Below are positions 41,077-52,755 of a stretch of 64,000 bases of DNA, one piece after another. Both the position numbers and the translations under genes were made by a program. This DNA comes from CAWBJP01 sp044867425 (GTDB lineage: Bacteria; Actinomycetota; Acidimicrobiia; IMCC26256; BP-133), in assembly GCA_044867425.1 (NCBI GenBank), contig JBIOUX010000075.1, forward strand, positions 1 through 64,000. The letters are read 5' to 3'. How positions within the stretch are numbered: the first letter of the stretch is position 1; every line of letters starts with the position of its first letter. The notes below the pieces were generated by a model that was not told the DNA's origin, made no database searches, and was given only the letters and a program-made list of their open reading frames with translations.

Positions 41077-42179
41077 GACCGGCGCTCCCCCGGGGCCCGG
41101 GGTGTCCCCTCCAGGACAGTCGCGAAGCGCAGCCGGAGGCGGGTGCCGGCCGGGAGGTCGGAGACGAGGCGCACCCGGGTCGACGGCGGGTGGTCGCCGG
41201 CACCGTCGAGCGCCACCGGCTGGAACGAGGCGTTGGCGGCCGGGGGGCCAGCCGCCGCCCGCCAACCGCGGACGAGGCGGCCGGCGGCCCCGACCACCCC
41301 GTCGGTGCGCGACAGCGTGACCAGGGCGAGGGCGGCGCCGGTGGCGAGGAACAGGCGCACGTCGAAGAGGTTGACCACCGGCTGGGCGGTGGCGAACAGG
41401 ATGCCGCCCACCACCGCCCCGGCCAGGCTCCCGATGCCGCCGATCACGGGCAGGGCGAGCAGGAAGAGCGACTCGAGCACCCCGAACTGGCTGGGCCCCG
41501 GGGTGGCCTGGAACAGCATGGCGTAGAGGACACCGGCGGTGGTGGCCATGGCCGCCGAGAGGGCGAAGGCACCGATCTTGTAGGGGGGGATGCGCACGCC
41601 GAGGGCGGCGGCGGCGTCCTCCGAGTCCCGGATGGCGAACCAGGTCCGGCCCACGTCGGAGCGGCGCAGATTGCCGGCCAGGGTCAGGGCGACGGCGAGC
41701 ACGGCGACGGCCACCAGGTACAGACCCCGGTCGCTCTCGGTGGCGAAGCCGAGGAACGACGCCCGGGGCACGATCCCCGCGCGGGAACCGCGCACGGCCT
41801 CGAGGGCGAAGATGTAGTGCTCGCAGACGGCGCCGAAGGCGAGGGTGACGATGGTGAGGTAGACCCCCCGCAGGCGGAGCGACGGCACGCCCAGGACGAG
41901 GCTGACGGCGGCCCCCAGCAACGCCACCAGCGGCAGGGTCAGCACCAGGGGCACGCCATGGTCGAGCAGGCGCTGGCCGGCGTACACCCCGAGGCCGAGG
42001 AAGGCCCCGTGCCCGAGGGAGATCTGGCCCGTCCACCCCGCCAGCACCACCAGCGACAGCGCCACCAGGGCGTACACCACGGCCAGGACCCCGTAGAAGT
42101 GGGTGGAGACGGGGAGGACGAAGGGCCACGCCACGGCGGCCCCGGCCAGTACGGCGAGGCGGAGGCGGCGGGGGTCCAT
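41073..42179 (-). CDS. livM: Branched-chain amino-acid/amide-type ABC permease (LivM)
   Basis: 368-aa permease with about nine membrane helices; the LivM signature GWTGQISLGHGAFLGLGVYA and PSLRLRGVYLTIVTLAFG are clear. It has an extra C-terminal hydrophilic tail of about 70 residues (after LVTLSRTDGVVG), rich in Arg and Pro, not usual for LivM. Its ATG shares one base with the livH stop (TGATG). Confidence 0.93.
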   Translation of the reverse strand: MDPRRLRLAVLAGAAVAWPFVLPVSTHFYGVLAVVYALVALSLVVLAGWTGQISLGHGAFLGLGVYAGQRLLDHGVPLVLTLPLVALLGAAVSLVLGVPSLRLRGVYLTIVTLAFGAVCEHYIFALEAVRGSRAGIVPRASFLGFATESDRGLYLVAVAVLAVALTLAGNLRRSDVGRTWFAIRDSEDAAAALGVRIPPYKIGAFALSAAMATTAGVLYAMLFQATPGPSQFGVLESLFLLALPVIGGIGSLAGAVVGGILFATAQPVVNLFDVRLFLATGAALALVTLSRTDGVVGAAGRLVRGWRAAAGPPAANASFQPVALDGAGDHPPSTRVRLVSDLPAGTRLRLRFATVLEGTPRAPGERRS

Positions 42180-43063
42180 CAGTACTCCGACACTGACTCG
42201 AGGGGCACCACCTGGTGGCGCCGGAAGGCGATCAGAATGGCCAGGAGGGCGCCGAAGACGATCACATCGGCGAAGCCGGCGGCGGAGACGTAACCCTGGG
42301 CCAGGGAGAAGGAGACGCCCACGCCCAGGCTGCCCATCACGGCCAGGGTCAGGTTGTTGAAGCCGCCGACCACGGCGGCCACCAGGCTCGAGATCACCAC
42401 GAAGGTGAGGCTGATCTGCTCGAGGGTGTTGAGGTGGATGTAGAGCATCCCGGCCAGTGCCGCCGTGGCCCCGCCGATGGCCCACACCGAGGTGGTCACG
42501 GCCTGCACCGGCAGCCCGACGATCCGGGCGGCACCAGGGTCCTCGGCGATGGCCTGGATGGCCTTGCCGTAGCGGGTGCGGTTGAGGACCACGTAGAAGC
42601 CGGCGCCGAGGAGGGCCACGAAGGCCATGGTCCCCAGCTGGTGGACGGTGACGCCCGTGCCGCCGAGCCGGATGGTCCGATCCGGGAAGACGGAGTCGAT
42701 GACCGGCTGGTCGGGACCCCAGAACTGGAGAGTGAGCTCGGTCAGGATCAGGAGCACCCCCACGGTCATGACCAGCGTGGTCAGGATCCCGTCCCGCCGC
42801 ACCGGCCCGACGAACACCCGCTCCACCACGACCCCGAGACCGGCGCCTACCACCAGGGTGAGGACGAAGGACACCCCGACCGGCAGCCCCAGCCGCTGGT
42901 TGAACTCGTAGTGGAAGACGAAGGTGGTGAAGATCCCGATGGCGCCGTGGGCCAGGTTGACCACCCGGCTGACCCGGTAGATGACCACCACGCCGAGGGA
43001 GACCAGGGCGTAGACGGCTCCGATGGTCAACCCGGCGATGATGAGGTTGACGAACCGCGTCAC
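42179..43063 (-). CDS. livH: Branched-chain amino-acid/amide-type ABC permease (LivH)
   Basis: 294 aa, eight membrane helices. The LivH motifs GLTIGAVYALVSLGVVVIYR and NLAHGAIGIF and the cytoplasmic coupling segment RTRYGKAIQAIAEDPGAARI are all present. GTG 43063 lies 9 bp after the substrate-binding protein gene. Confidence 0.94.
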   Translation of the reverse strand: MTRFVNLIIAGLTIGAVYALVSLGVVVIYRVSRVVNLAHGAIGIFTTFVFHYEFNQRLGLPVGVSFVLTLVVGAGLGVVVERVFVGPVRRDGILTTLVMTVGVLLILTELTLQFWGPDQPVIDSVFPDRTIRLGGTGVTVHQLGTMAFVALLGAGFYVVLNRTRYGKAIQAIAEDPGAARIVGLPVQAVTTSVWAIGGATAALAGMLYIHLNTLEQISLTFVVISSLVAAVVGGFNNLTLAVMGSLGVGVSFSLAQGYVSAAGFADVIVFGALLAILIAFRRHQVVPLESVSEY

Positions 43064-43072
43064 GGTCGCACC

Positions 43073-44569
43073 TCAGACGGCGAACCGCTCGGAAACGACC
43101 CTCCAGCGGAGCTTCTCGTCGGCCTGGAGCATGATCCCCGAGGGCCGGCCCGATCTGAGGTCGGCGAAGTTGATCCGCAGCCCCATGGTGGTGTCGAAGT
43201 CGGTGAACGAGCGCATGGCCGCCACCAGGCCGGAGCGGGTCAGCCGGGGACCCGCTCGCTTCAGCGCCTCCACCAGGGCGACGGCGCCGGCGTAGGCGGC
43301 CTGGGTGTAGAAGTGGTGGAAGATCGACGGGTAGTAGTGCTCGGTGATCTGGCGGAACTGCCGGACCCCCGGTGTGTCGCTCCCGTAGAAGTCGTAGGAG
43401 CTGAAGCCGTACAGCCCAACGGCGTGAGCGCCCATCGACAGGGGAACGTCGTCGGCGGCCACGAACCCGGCCACCCAGCCGTTGGGGGGACGGTAGTTAA
43501 TGCGCCCTGCGGCTTGTACGAACTTGATGGTGTTGATGGGGTCGTTGCAGAAGAGGACGGCGTCGGGGTTGGCGGCCTGGATGGTCAGCACCTGCTGGGT
43601 CAGGTCCCCCTGTGTCTGGGTGTTCTCGGCCGTGACCACCACCCGGTAGCCCATCTGTTGGCCGATCTGGCGGACCCGCTCGGTGCACGGCGGGCCGGCG
43701 ACGTCGTTGAGGTAGGACACGCCCACGGTGGCCACTCCGAGCTTCTGCTTGGAGAACTTGCCGATCAGGGCGCCGACGTCGTAGGCGGCGATCTGGGTCG
43801 GGAACATCCAGGGACTCTCGAACTCAGCCTGGTACAGGCCCGCCGAGCCGATCCAGGGGAGCCGCTGCTTGTCGAGGAACGGCCCCACGGTGTCGAGGTT
43901 GAAGTCGAGGCCAGGCCCCATGGCGAAGACCTTGTCGTCGTTGGCCAGCTTCCGCAGGCAACCCTGGGTTCCGTCGACCGTGCCGGCCGTGTCGCAGGTG
44001 AGGTACTCGATCCGCCGCCCGTAGACGCCGCCCTGGTCGCTGATGTAACGGAAGTAGGCGGCGGCCGCCTGCTCGGTCACCTGGCTGTACTTGTCCAGGT
44101 AGTTCCCGTTGAAGAAGGTGGCGCCGATCTTGATCGACGTGGCGGTGACGCCGACGTCGGTGGACCCACCGTTGCCCTCGGCCGGAGCCGCCGGGGCTTC
44201 CGGCACCGGGGCGGCGGGACCGGCGACGACGCCCGGTGCGGAGCCGGCTGGACGGGCGATGGTGGTGGCGGTACGGCCGGGCACGGCCGGCGTGGCGGCC
44301 CCCGGCCGGGCCGTCCCGGGAGCGGCCAGGTCACCCGCCAGCGGGCCCGGCTCCTGGGCCGGCGGAGTGCTCGCAGCGCCCGATCCGGCGGCGGGGAGAT
44401 AGGCCTGACCCTCGGCTCCGGCTCGGGCCGACTCGGCGTGGCGGGCGGCCACCACCCGCTGCACCCGCTCCGAGGCGCCGCAGCCGGTGGCGACCCACGA
44501 CAGGAGGAGCGCGACCACTCCCACCCGACCGGCGGCCATCCGGATTCCGCGCCCTCGGGTGAGGCGCAT
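43073..44569 (-). CDS. ABC transporter substrate-binding lipoprotein (Liv/urea/amide class)
   Basis: 498-aa periplasmic-binding-type lipoprotein. The lipobox is WVATGC, followed by an unusually long, disordered Pro/Ala/Thr linker of about 110 residues and a two-lobed type I binding domain beginning DVGVTATSIKIGATFF. The domain retains the LivJ/AmiC-like order (GVYGRRIEYLTCDTAG and later AGAVALVEALKRAG). The ATG start at 44569 has GAGAGGGGG ahead. The ligand is not predictable; amino acids, amides or aromatic acids are typical. It heads the transporter operon. Confidence 0.9.
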   Translation of the reverse strand: MRLTRGRGIRMAAGRVGVVALLLSWVATGCGASERVQRVVAARHAESARAGAEGQAYLPAAGSGAASTPPAQEPGPLAGDLAAPGTARPGAATPAVPGRTATTIARPAGSAPGVVAGPAAPVPEAPAAPAEGNGGSTDVGVTATSIKIGATFFNGNYLDKYSQVTEQAAAAYFRYISDQGGVYGRRIEYLTCDTAGTVDGTQGCLRKLANDDKVFAMGPGLDFNLDTVGPFLDKQRLPWIGSAGLYQAEFESPWMFPTQIAAYDVGALIGKFSKQKLGVATVGVSYLNDVAGPPCTERVRQIGQQMGYRVVVTAENTQTQGDLTQQVLTIQAANPDAVLFCNDPINTIKFVQAAGRINYRPPNGWVAGFVAADDVPLSMGAHAVGLYGFSSYDFYGSDTPGVRQFRQITEHYYPSIFHHFYTQAAYAGAVALVEALKRAGPRLTRSGLVAAMRSFTDFDTTMGLRINFADLRSGRPSGIMLQADEKLRWRVVSERFAV

Positions 44570-44627
44570 GCTGTCCCCCTCTCGAAGAAGGTTCCCCAAG
44601 CAAACCGCATGGGCTCGGACGGGCGCC

Positions 44628-44643
44628 TCCGTACTGGTACGGA
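44628..44643. promoter_or_regulatory. Perfect 16-bp palindrome upstream of the ABC-transporter operon
   Basis: TCCGTAC-TG-GTACGGA, 59 bp before the substrate-binding protein start, in the 135-bp gap after the fusion gene. This is a likely operator for a dimeric regulator controlling the transporter genes. Confidence 0.5.
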
Positions 44644-44704
44644 TTCCCTCACCACCAACGGACTCGAAGCCATCCCCGACCCGCCGCCCCCCGGTCCAGA
44701 ACGG

Positions 44705-47633
<2,929 letters not shown>

Positions 47634-47641
<8 letters not shown>

Positions 47642-48506
47642 CGCCGACCCGGTCCGGTACCCGTGGGATGTAGATGTCGTACCGAACGAGCCGCTCCTCC
47701 ATGACCACGTGGCCGGACCCGAAACCCTGGATACGGTTGAGCCACTGCCACCTGGGATGGGCTGTCACGAACGTCGGGGTCGCACAGAACGGCGGACACC
47801 CGGTGAGCTGACCGGCGGTCAGCTTGGCGTATCCGTCAGGCCCCAGATCCAGGACACCGCCGGCCCGGTAGAGGATGAGAGCCCCGTCGGCCGTCTCCCA
47901 GGTCATGCGGGCGTCGAGCTTTCCGATGCCGTCGCGGCGAAAGCACAACCAGTCGCTGCCATGGCGGCGAACCATGGCGTCGATGCGGGGCCCGACGGCC
48001 CCGCCGCTCTCGACGAAGAAGTTGATCCGGTATCCCTCGGGGGTCTCGCCGATGATCTCCAGGCGCCCGGTGGCGGTGAGGGTGGCGAAGAACTCGAGGT
48101 CGCTGGTCGGGTCGGGAACCTCCGTCGCGCTGGGCGCGTTGGCAGACGGCCGGTCGCCGGTCACCGTCAACCACGAACCGTCGGCGGGAAGCGTGGCCAG
48201 CACCTGACCGGCCCGGACGAGCTGGACCCGGTAGTCGAGGCCGCGGCCCGCTTCCAGGGTGGGAAGCGACGCCCGGAACCACTGCACCCCTTCCTCGATG
48301 GGCGTGGTCTCCGCCAGGACCCGCAGGAACCGCCACGGCCCGCCGTCCCGTCGCATCTCGACCAGGACGGCGTGGCTGGGGTCCCGAGACTGGACGCCCA
48401 CGGCGATGACCGGCGCACTCCCGGGCGGGAGGGCACCGGCCGGCAAGGGGAGATCGCCCCGCGGGAGCAGCGCAGCCGCCTGCCGGAGGGGGAACGGGCC
48501 CGGCAT
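47634..48506 (-). CDS. DUF3237 (UPF0311) protein with an N-terminal beta domain
   Basis: 290 aa. The C-terminal 150 residues match DUF3237, a lipocalin-like barrel of unknown function (GRLEIIGETPEGYRINFFVE, then WETADGALILYRAGG and HPRWQWLNRIQGFG). The first 115 residues look like a fibronectin-type beta sandwich (FLRVLAETTPIEEGVQWFRA, then LDYRVQLVRAG). It begins 7 bp after the encapsulin stop and overlaps the fusion gene at its end. A ligand-binding partner of the compartment is suggested by position only. ATG 48506 is used; TTG 48509 precedes it. Confidence 0.75.
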
Positions 48507-48513
48507 CAACGCG

Positions 48514-49428
48514 TCAGACGGAAATCAAGCGAATGAGGGCGTCGGTCTGCTTCACCCGGAGCACGAAGCGCTCCGAGACCCGCAGGACGTACCGGGGCTC
48601 GATCGACCGCTGGATGTAGCTGACATGTACGTCGGTGGCCACCACGAGGTCGATCGGCGACCCGGCCAGGGCGATCACCACTCCTTCGTCATTCTCGAGC
48701 ATGCGCGACCGCAGCAGGGGGCCGCCGCCCAGGAAGGGGACGAAGCGATCACGGGGAAGGGCCGCATTCAGGGGCGCCGGGCTCGGCGTGTGGGCGGCCT
48801 GGTAGAGAATGTGACCCAGCACGCAGGCGAACGGACTGTAGTGACCCCTGGCCTCGAGATTGGCGACGGCCTGGATGACCCCTGTCACCAGATTGTTGCC
48901 GCGCTCCGCCATGTCGGCACCAGCAGGAACCGCAACGTTCGGGAGAGCGCTGGCCGTGCGCAGGCCGGTGTATGCGTCACCCCCCCGGACCGTGTAGATG
49001 TCATCGATCACGACCCCTACTGGGAGGGATGGTTGCAGGTCCGGTGCTGGCTGCCCCCGAAAGACGATGGCATCCTCCAGCCGTCCAACGACCACTGCGG
49101 CGTGACCGAACAGCTGCCGTGCTGATGCCAGGTCGGGATCCCGGGCCTGCTGGTTCGTGAGCGTCACATCGGCGGCGATCGTCGTCAGTCTCTTCACCGC
49201 TCCTTCGTCAATGTTGCGCCGCATCGGTGCGGCCGCGTACCAGCCCCGCGGAGGGGCGGCCTGAGGCAGCATCGTCAACGCTGGGACTGTCGCCTGACCC
49301 CCCGGCAGCGGGCCGACGAGTGGCAGGAACGAGCTGGCGACCCGGGCCTTGCTGGCGTTTTCCTGGACGGTGCGCTCGATGAGAGCCCACTGGTCGTCGG
49401 TCCAGGGAAGGCTGGTGTCGTCGGGCAT
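48514..49428 (-). CDS. Encapsulin shell protein (linocin-M18/family-1-like, HK97 fold)
   Basis: 304 aa. The order of motifs follows family-1 encapsulins. LPWTDDQWALIERTVQENA is the N-terminal helix (compare APLTEKQWQEIDNRA in Thermotoga), then a short loop and the E-loop-like stretch. LFGHAAVVVGRLEDAIVFRG (107-124) corresponds to the KVAEFEDEVIFRG helix-strand. Later come the A-domain strands GVVIALAGSPIDLVVATDVH, FVLRVKQTDALIRL at the end and the SPFACVLGHILYQ helix. Shell monomers self-assemble into cages and enclose cargo enzymes. No ferritin or DyP gene adjoins; DUF3237 and prenyl-synthase fusion genes follow. Confidence 0.87.
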   Translation of the reverse strand: MPDDTSLPWTDDQWALIERTVQENASKARVASSFLPLVGPLPGGQATVPALTMLPQAAPPRGWYAAAPMRRNIDEGAVKRLTTIAADVTLTNQQARDPDLASARQLFGHAAVVVGRLEDAIVFRGQPAPDLQPSLPVGVVIDDIYTVRGGDAYTGLRTASALPNVAVPAGADMAERGNNLVTGVIQAVANLEARGHYSPFACVLGHILYQAAHTPSPAPLNAALPRDRFVPFLGGGPLLRSRMLENDEGVVIALAGSPIDLVVATDVHVSYIQRSIEPRYVLRVSERFVLRVKQTDALIRLISV

Positions 49429-49461
49429 CGGGTCTCCCTTTCTGCTCTGACGGACGTGAAC

Positions 49462-52400
49462 TCAAGTCGAGCCTCCGACGATGGCGGCGGCGCGCGCCGG
49501 TTCGGGCCGGTCGAGGCCCTGGGTGAACCGCTCGAGCACTCCGGCCAGCAGGGCGCGACCCTCGTCGGCTCGTCCCTCCTCGGCTCGCAGCTCGTACAGG
49601 TCCAGGGCGGCCCGCAACTCGAGCGAGAGGGCCTGCTGCGTCCGAGCCCGCTCGATGGCCTGGCAGTAGGAGGCCTCGGCGGCGGAGCGCTCGCCCTGAC
49701 GGGCCAGCAGCTTGCCCCGGACTCGCCAGATGTCCGGCGCCAGCAGGCCCTCCCGGCGGGCGTTCATCTCGGCCTCGGCCACGTCGAGCCGCCGGAACGC
49801 CTCATCGTCGTCTCCCAGCCGGTAGAGGGCCTCCCCCCACAGGACGTTCATCATGACGAGGGTGAGACGGGCTCCCGTCTGGGTGAAAAGCTCCAGTCCC
49901 TCCTGCACCTGGGCCCCGGCCCGCTCGTCGCCAAGGGCCAGATCGATCAGGCCCCGGTAGGTGATGGCGACGGCATACCAGAGGAAGAAGTCCTCCTCTT
50001 TGGCCAGCGCGATGAGCTCGTCCGCGACGTCGGCCAGGTGGTCCATCTGGCCGGCGTAGAAGTATCGGAGGCCGCCACCATGGAGGGTGGGGCCGAGCGA
50101 AGTTGCCAGGCTCGGCCGGTGCTCGAGGGCCCGCCCGAGCTGGAGCATGCTCTCCCACTGGTCCTCCGCCTCGACGACCCGGCCGAGCATCCACAGGGCG
50201 TGCCCCCTGGAGGCGCGTAGGCCGACCGTGGGAGACAGGCCAAAGAGCTTGACCAGCTGCTTCTCCTGCTCGAAGTCGAACAGCGTCAAGCCTGCATCGG
50301 CCTCCTCGAGGGCCTGCTCGAATTCACCGTGGTAGGCCAGGGTGTAGGACCTGGCCTCTCGTCCGGTGACCTGGAGCATCGGAACTCCCAATGCCCCGGC
50401 GGTCTGGAGCGCCAGGTCGGCCGCCTCCAGCGCGGGCTTCATTTCTCCGCGCAGGAAGCGAACGGTCCACATTCCCCACAGAGGTGGGTAGCTCCTGTTG
50501 AGGAGGTTCAATCCCTGCGCCAGTCCGAGTGCTCGCTCACAGACCTGCTCCACCTCCACTGCGCCCCACCCGTACACGGCCATGAGAAGTGGTGCGCGGA
50601 GGATCTGGAGCTCGAGTTCGCGCTCCTGGCGCTCGGGTGTGGTGGGCAAACGCCCCAGACACTCGATCGCCCGCTGGAAATGCTCGGCCGCCTCGTGGAC
50701 CGCGGTGCGCGCCAGCGCCTGCCGGCCGGCCGCTTCCCAGAAGGCGATGGCCTCCTCGTCCTCCCCGGCGCTGGTCAGGTGATGGGCGATGAGGTCGGGC
50801 CGCACCGACGTCTCCTGGGCGAAGCGCTCACGCATGGCGGCGGCGATTCGGCGGTGATGGCTCTGGCGCGTGGAACGGAGCAGCGAGTTGTAGGCGGCGT
50901 CGCGGACGAGGGCGTGCTTGAACACGAAGACGTGTCCCTCATCCTCGGCCGACCACGCCAGACCGGCCTGCAACAGACATTCGAGGTCCTGGCGCAACGT
51001 CGCCTCGTCGCGGTCGCTCACCTCCTGCAACATCTCGATGCTGAACTCCCGCCCGATGGTTGCCGCTAGCTGCGCCGTGGCCCTGGATGCGCCGAGCCGG
51101 TCGATGCGCGAGGTGAGAGAGGCGTCCATGGTGGTGGGGATCATCTCGGGAGAGACCGGGCCAACCGGCTCCCAGGATGCGGCTCTCTCGCGCAGCATCC
51201 CCGAGTCGAGCACCGAGCGGGTGAGCTCCTCGATGAACAAGGGAACCCCGTCGGAGCGAGCGACGATCTGCCGCAGCACGTCCCTCGGCAGTGCCTTCCC
51301 GGACGTCATTCCCCGCACCATCGTCTCGGCCTCGGCGGGCTCGAACCCGGAGAGCTCGATCGTGCGCACGTTGGGCAGCCGGGTGAACCCCAGTTCGACC
51401 TCGGGCCTGACCGTGAGCACCCCGAGCAGCGCAACCGGGGAAGGAGTCGTAACGAGCAAGTGGAGGAACTCCAACGTGGACGTGTCCATCCAATGCAGGT
51501 CCTCGACCAGTAGCAGCGTCGGCCCCTCGCCGGCCATGGCGGCAACCAGCTCGACAAGGAGCTCCATGGTGCGATTGCGCCGCCGCGCCTGGGAGAGATC
51601 AAGGGGAGCGAACCGATCGTCAGCACCGATGGACAGGAGCGATGCGAGCAGGACGACCGCGTCGGGCTGGGCAAGACCAAGCTCTCCAAGCCCTTCCTCC
51701 AGCGCCTTCAAACGCTCGGCCGCCATCACGTGGTTGAGGTGGAACCGGCGCTCGATCAGCTCAATCAAGGGATGGAACGGGCTGTTGCTGCTGTACGGCG
51801 CGGCCCGCATGCCCAACAGGTCGGCCGCCTGGAACTGCACCTCGTCGCGGAAGAGCTGGGCGAGCCGCGACTTGCCCACCCCCGGCTCACCCCGCACCAG
51901 CACAAAATGGCTGCCCCCCGCCTGGCAGTCCTTCCAGGCCTCCTCGAGGACGGACCGCTCCCGTTGGCGACCCAGAAATGGGGTGAGCTCGCCGGCGACT
52001 TCGACACGTTCCCTCGACTCGCTCTCGCCGGTGACAAGCCAAAGCTGGACAGCCTCGGAGACACCCTTGAGCTGCTCTTCTCCGAGGCATTTACCGGTGA
52101 AGTAGCCCTCGACAATCCTCCAGGTGGTACCGCTTACCGTGAGTGTTCCCGGCTCCGCCTCGGACTGGATGCGCGCTGCGATGTTGGGTGTGTCACCGAG
52201 GGCGATGCGCTCCTTACGGTCTCCCGCCCCCACCGGGCCCACCACGACCCGTCCCGTGTGCGCGCCCAGGCGGACGTCGAGTGATGACTCGGCGGGGAAC
52301 TTGCCGCTGTCGCGCAGTGCCTGCACTCCGGCGAGGATGTCGAGACCACAGCGGACCGCTCGCTGCGCCTCGTCCTCATGCGACCGCGGGTAACCGAAGT

Positions 52401-52755
52401 ACACGACCACCCCATCGCCGAGATACTGGGCGATGTGCCCTTCATGAGCGAGCACAGCCTCCCCGCAGATCTTCTGGTGCTCTGCCACCCGCTCTCCCAG
52501 GTCCTCAGGATCGAGAACCTGGGACAGCTCCGTGGATCCGACGATGTCGCAGAACAGCACGGTGAGCTGGCGGCGCTCGGCCAGCGCATCCTCGGGCCGC
52601 ACCTCCTGAAGCCGGGCACCGCAACCACCGCAGAACTTGGAGTCCGGGGGGTTCTCGAAGCCGCACGTCAAGCAGGCGTAGCCGAGCGGGGTGTTGCAAC
52701 TCCGACAGAAGCGCAACGAGGAAGGGTTCTCGCTTCGGCAGCGTAAACAGATCAT
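49462..52755 (-). CDS. Class III adenylate/guanylate cyclase + AAA ATPase + TPR regulator (second of pair)
   Basis: 1,097 aa. It has an N-terminal double zinc ribbon (CLRC, CRSC, CLTC, CGGC) and a class III cyclase domain with the metal Asp pair (FCDIVGST and YLGDGVVVYFGYP) and the Asn-x3-Arg transition-state residues (NIAARI). An AAA module follows (GEPGVGKSRL; Walker B LLLVEDLHWMD), then TPR-type helices to the end. Such proteins make cAMP (or cGMP) under control of a large sensory region. ATG 52755 overlaps the upstream paralogue (ATGA). The encapsulin gene follows after 33 bp. Confidence 0.92.
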   Translation of the reverse strand: MICLRCRSENPSSLRFCRSCNTPLGYACLTCGFENPPDSKFCGGCGARLQEVRPEDALAERRQLTVLFCDIVGSTELSQVLDPEDLGERVAEHQKICGEAVLAHEGHIAQYLGDGVVVYFGYPRSHEDEAQRAVRCGLDILAGVQALRDSGKFPAESSLDVRLGAHTGRVVVGPVGAGDRKERIALGDTPNIAARIQSEAEPGTLTVSGTTWRIVEGYFTGKCLGEEQLKGVSEAVQLWLVTGESESRERVEVAGELTPFLGRQRERSVLEEAWKDCQAGGSHFVLVRGEPGVGKSRLAQLFRDEVQFQAADLLGMRAAPYSSNSPFHPLIELIERRFHLNHVMAAERLKALEEGLGELGLAQPDAVVLLASLLSIGADDRFAPLDLSQARRRNRTMELLVELVAAMAGEGPTLLLVEDLHWMDTSTLEFLHLLVTTPSPVALLGVLTVRPEVELGFTRLPNVRTIELSGFEPAEAETMVRGMTSGKALPRDVLRQIVARSDGVPLFIEELTRSVLDSGMLRERAASWEPVGPVSPEMIPTTMDASLTSRIDRLGASRATAQLAATIGREFSIEMLQEVSDRDEATLRQDLECLLQAGLAWSAEDEGHVFVFKHALVRDAAYNSLLRSTRQSHHRRIAAAMRERFAQETSVRPDLIAHHLTSAGEDEEAIAFWEAAGRQALARTAVHEAAEHFQRAIECLGRLPTTPERQERELELQILRAPLLMAVYGWGAVEVEQVCERALGLAQGLNLLNRSYPPLWGMWTVRFLRGEMKPALEAADLALQTAGALGVPMLQVTGREARSYTLAYHGEFEQALEEADAGLTLFDFEQEKQLVKLFGLSPTVGLRASRGHALWMLGRVVEAEDQWESMLQLGRALEHRPSLATSLGPTLHGGGLRYFYAGQMDHLADVADELIALAKEEDFFLWYAVAITYRGLIDLALGDERAGAQVQEGLELFTQTGARLTLVMMNVLWGEALYRLGDDDEAFRRLDVAEAEMNARREGLLAPDIWRVRGKLLARQGERSAAEASYCQAIERARTQQALSLELRAALDLYELRAEEGRADEGRALLAGVLERFTQGLDRPEPARAAAIVGGST
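49481..49710. repeat. 230-bp near-identical repeat, copy A (3' end of second cyclase gene)
   Basis: This segment and 52801-53030 have the same length and differ at six positions by my hand count (about 97% identity), much closer than the rest of the two genes. It encodes the last TPR helices. Confidence 0.8.

Noticed and set aside
48514..49428. Phage capsid or prophage remnant as the origin of the HK97-like gene
   Set aside because: No terminase, portal, protease or tail genes are nearby, and the motifs follow encapsulins, so an encapsulin is the better reading.
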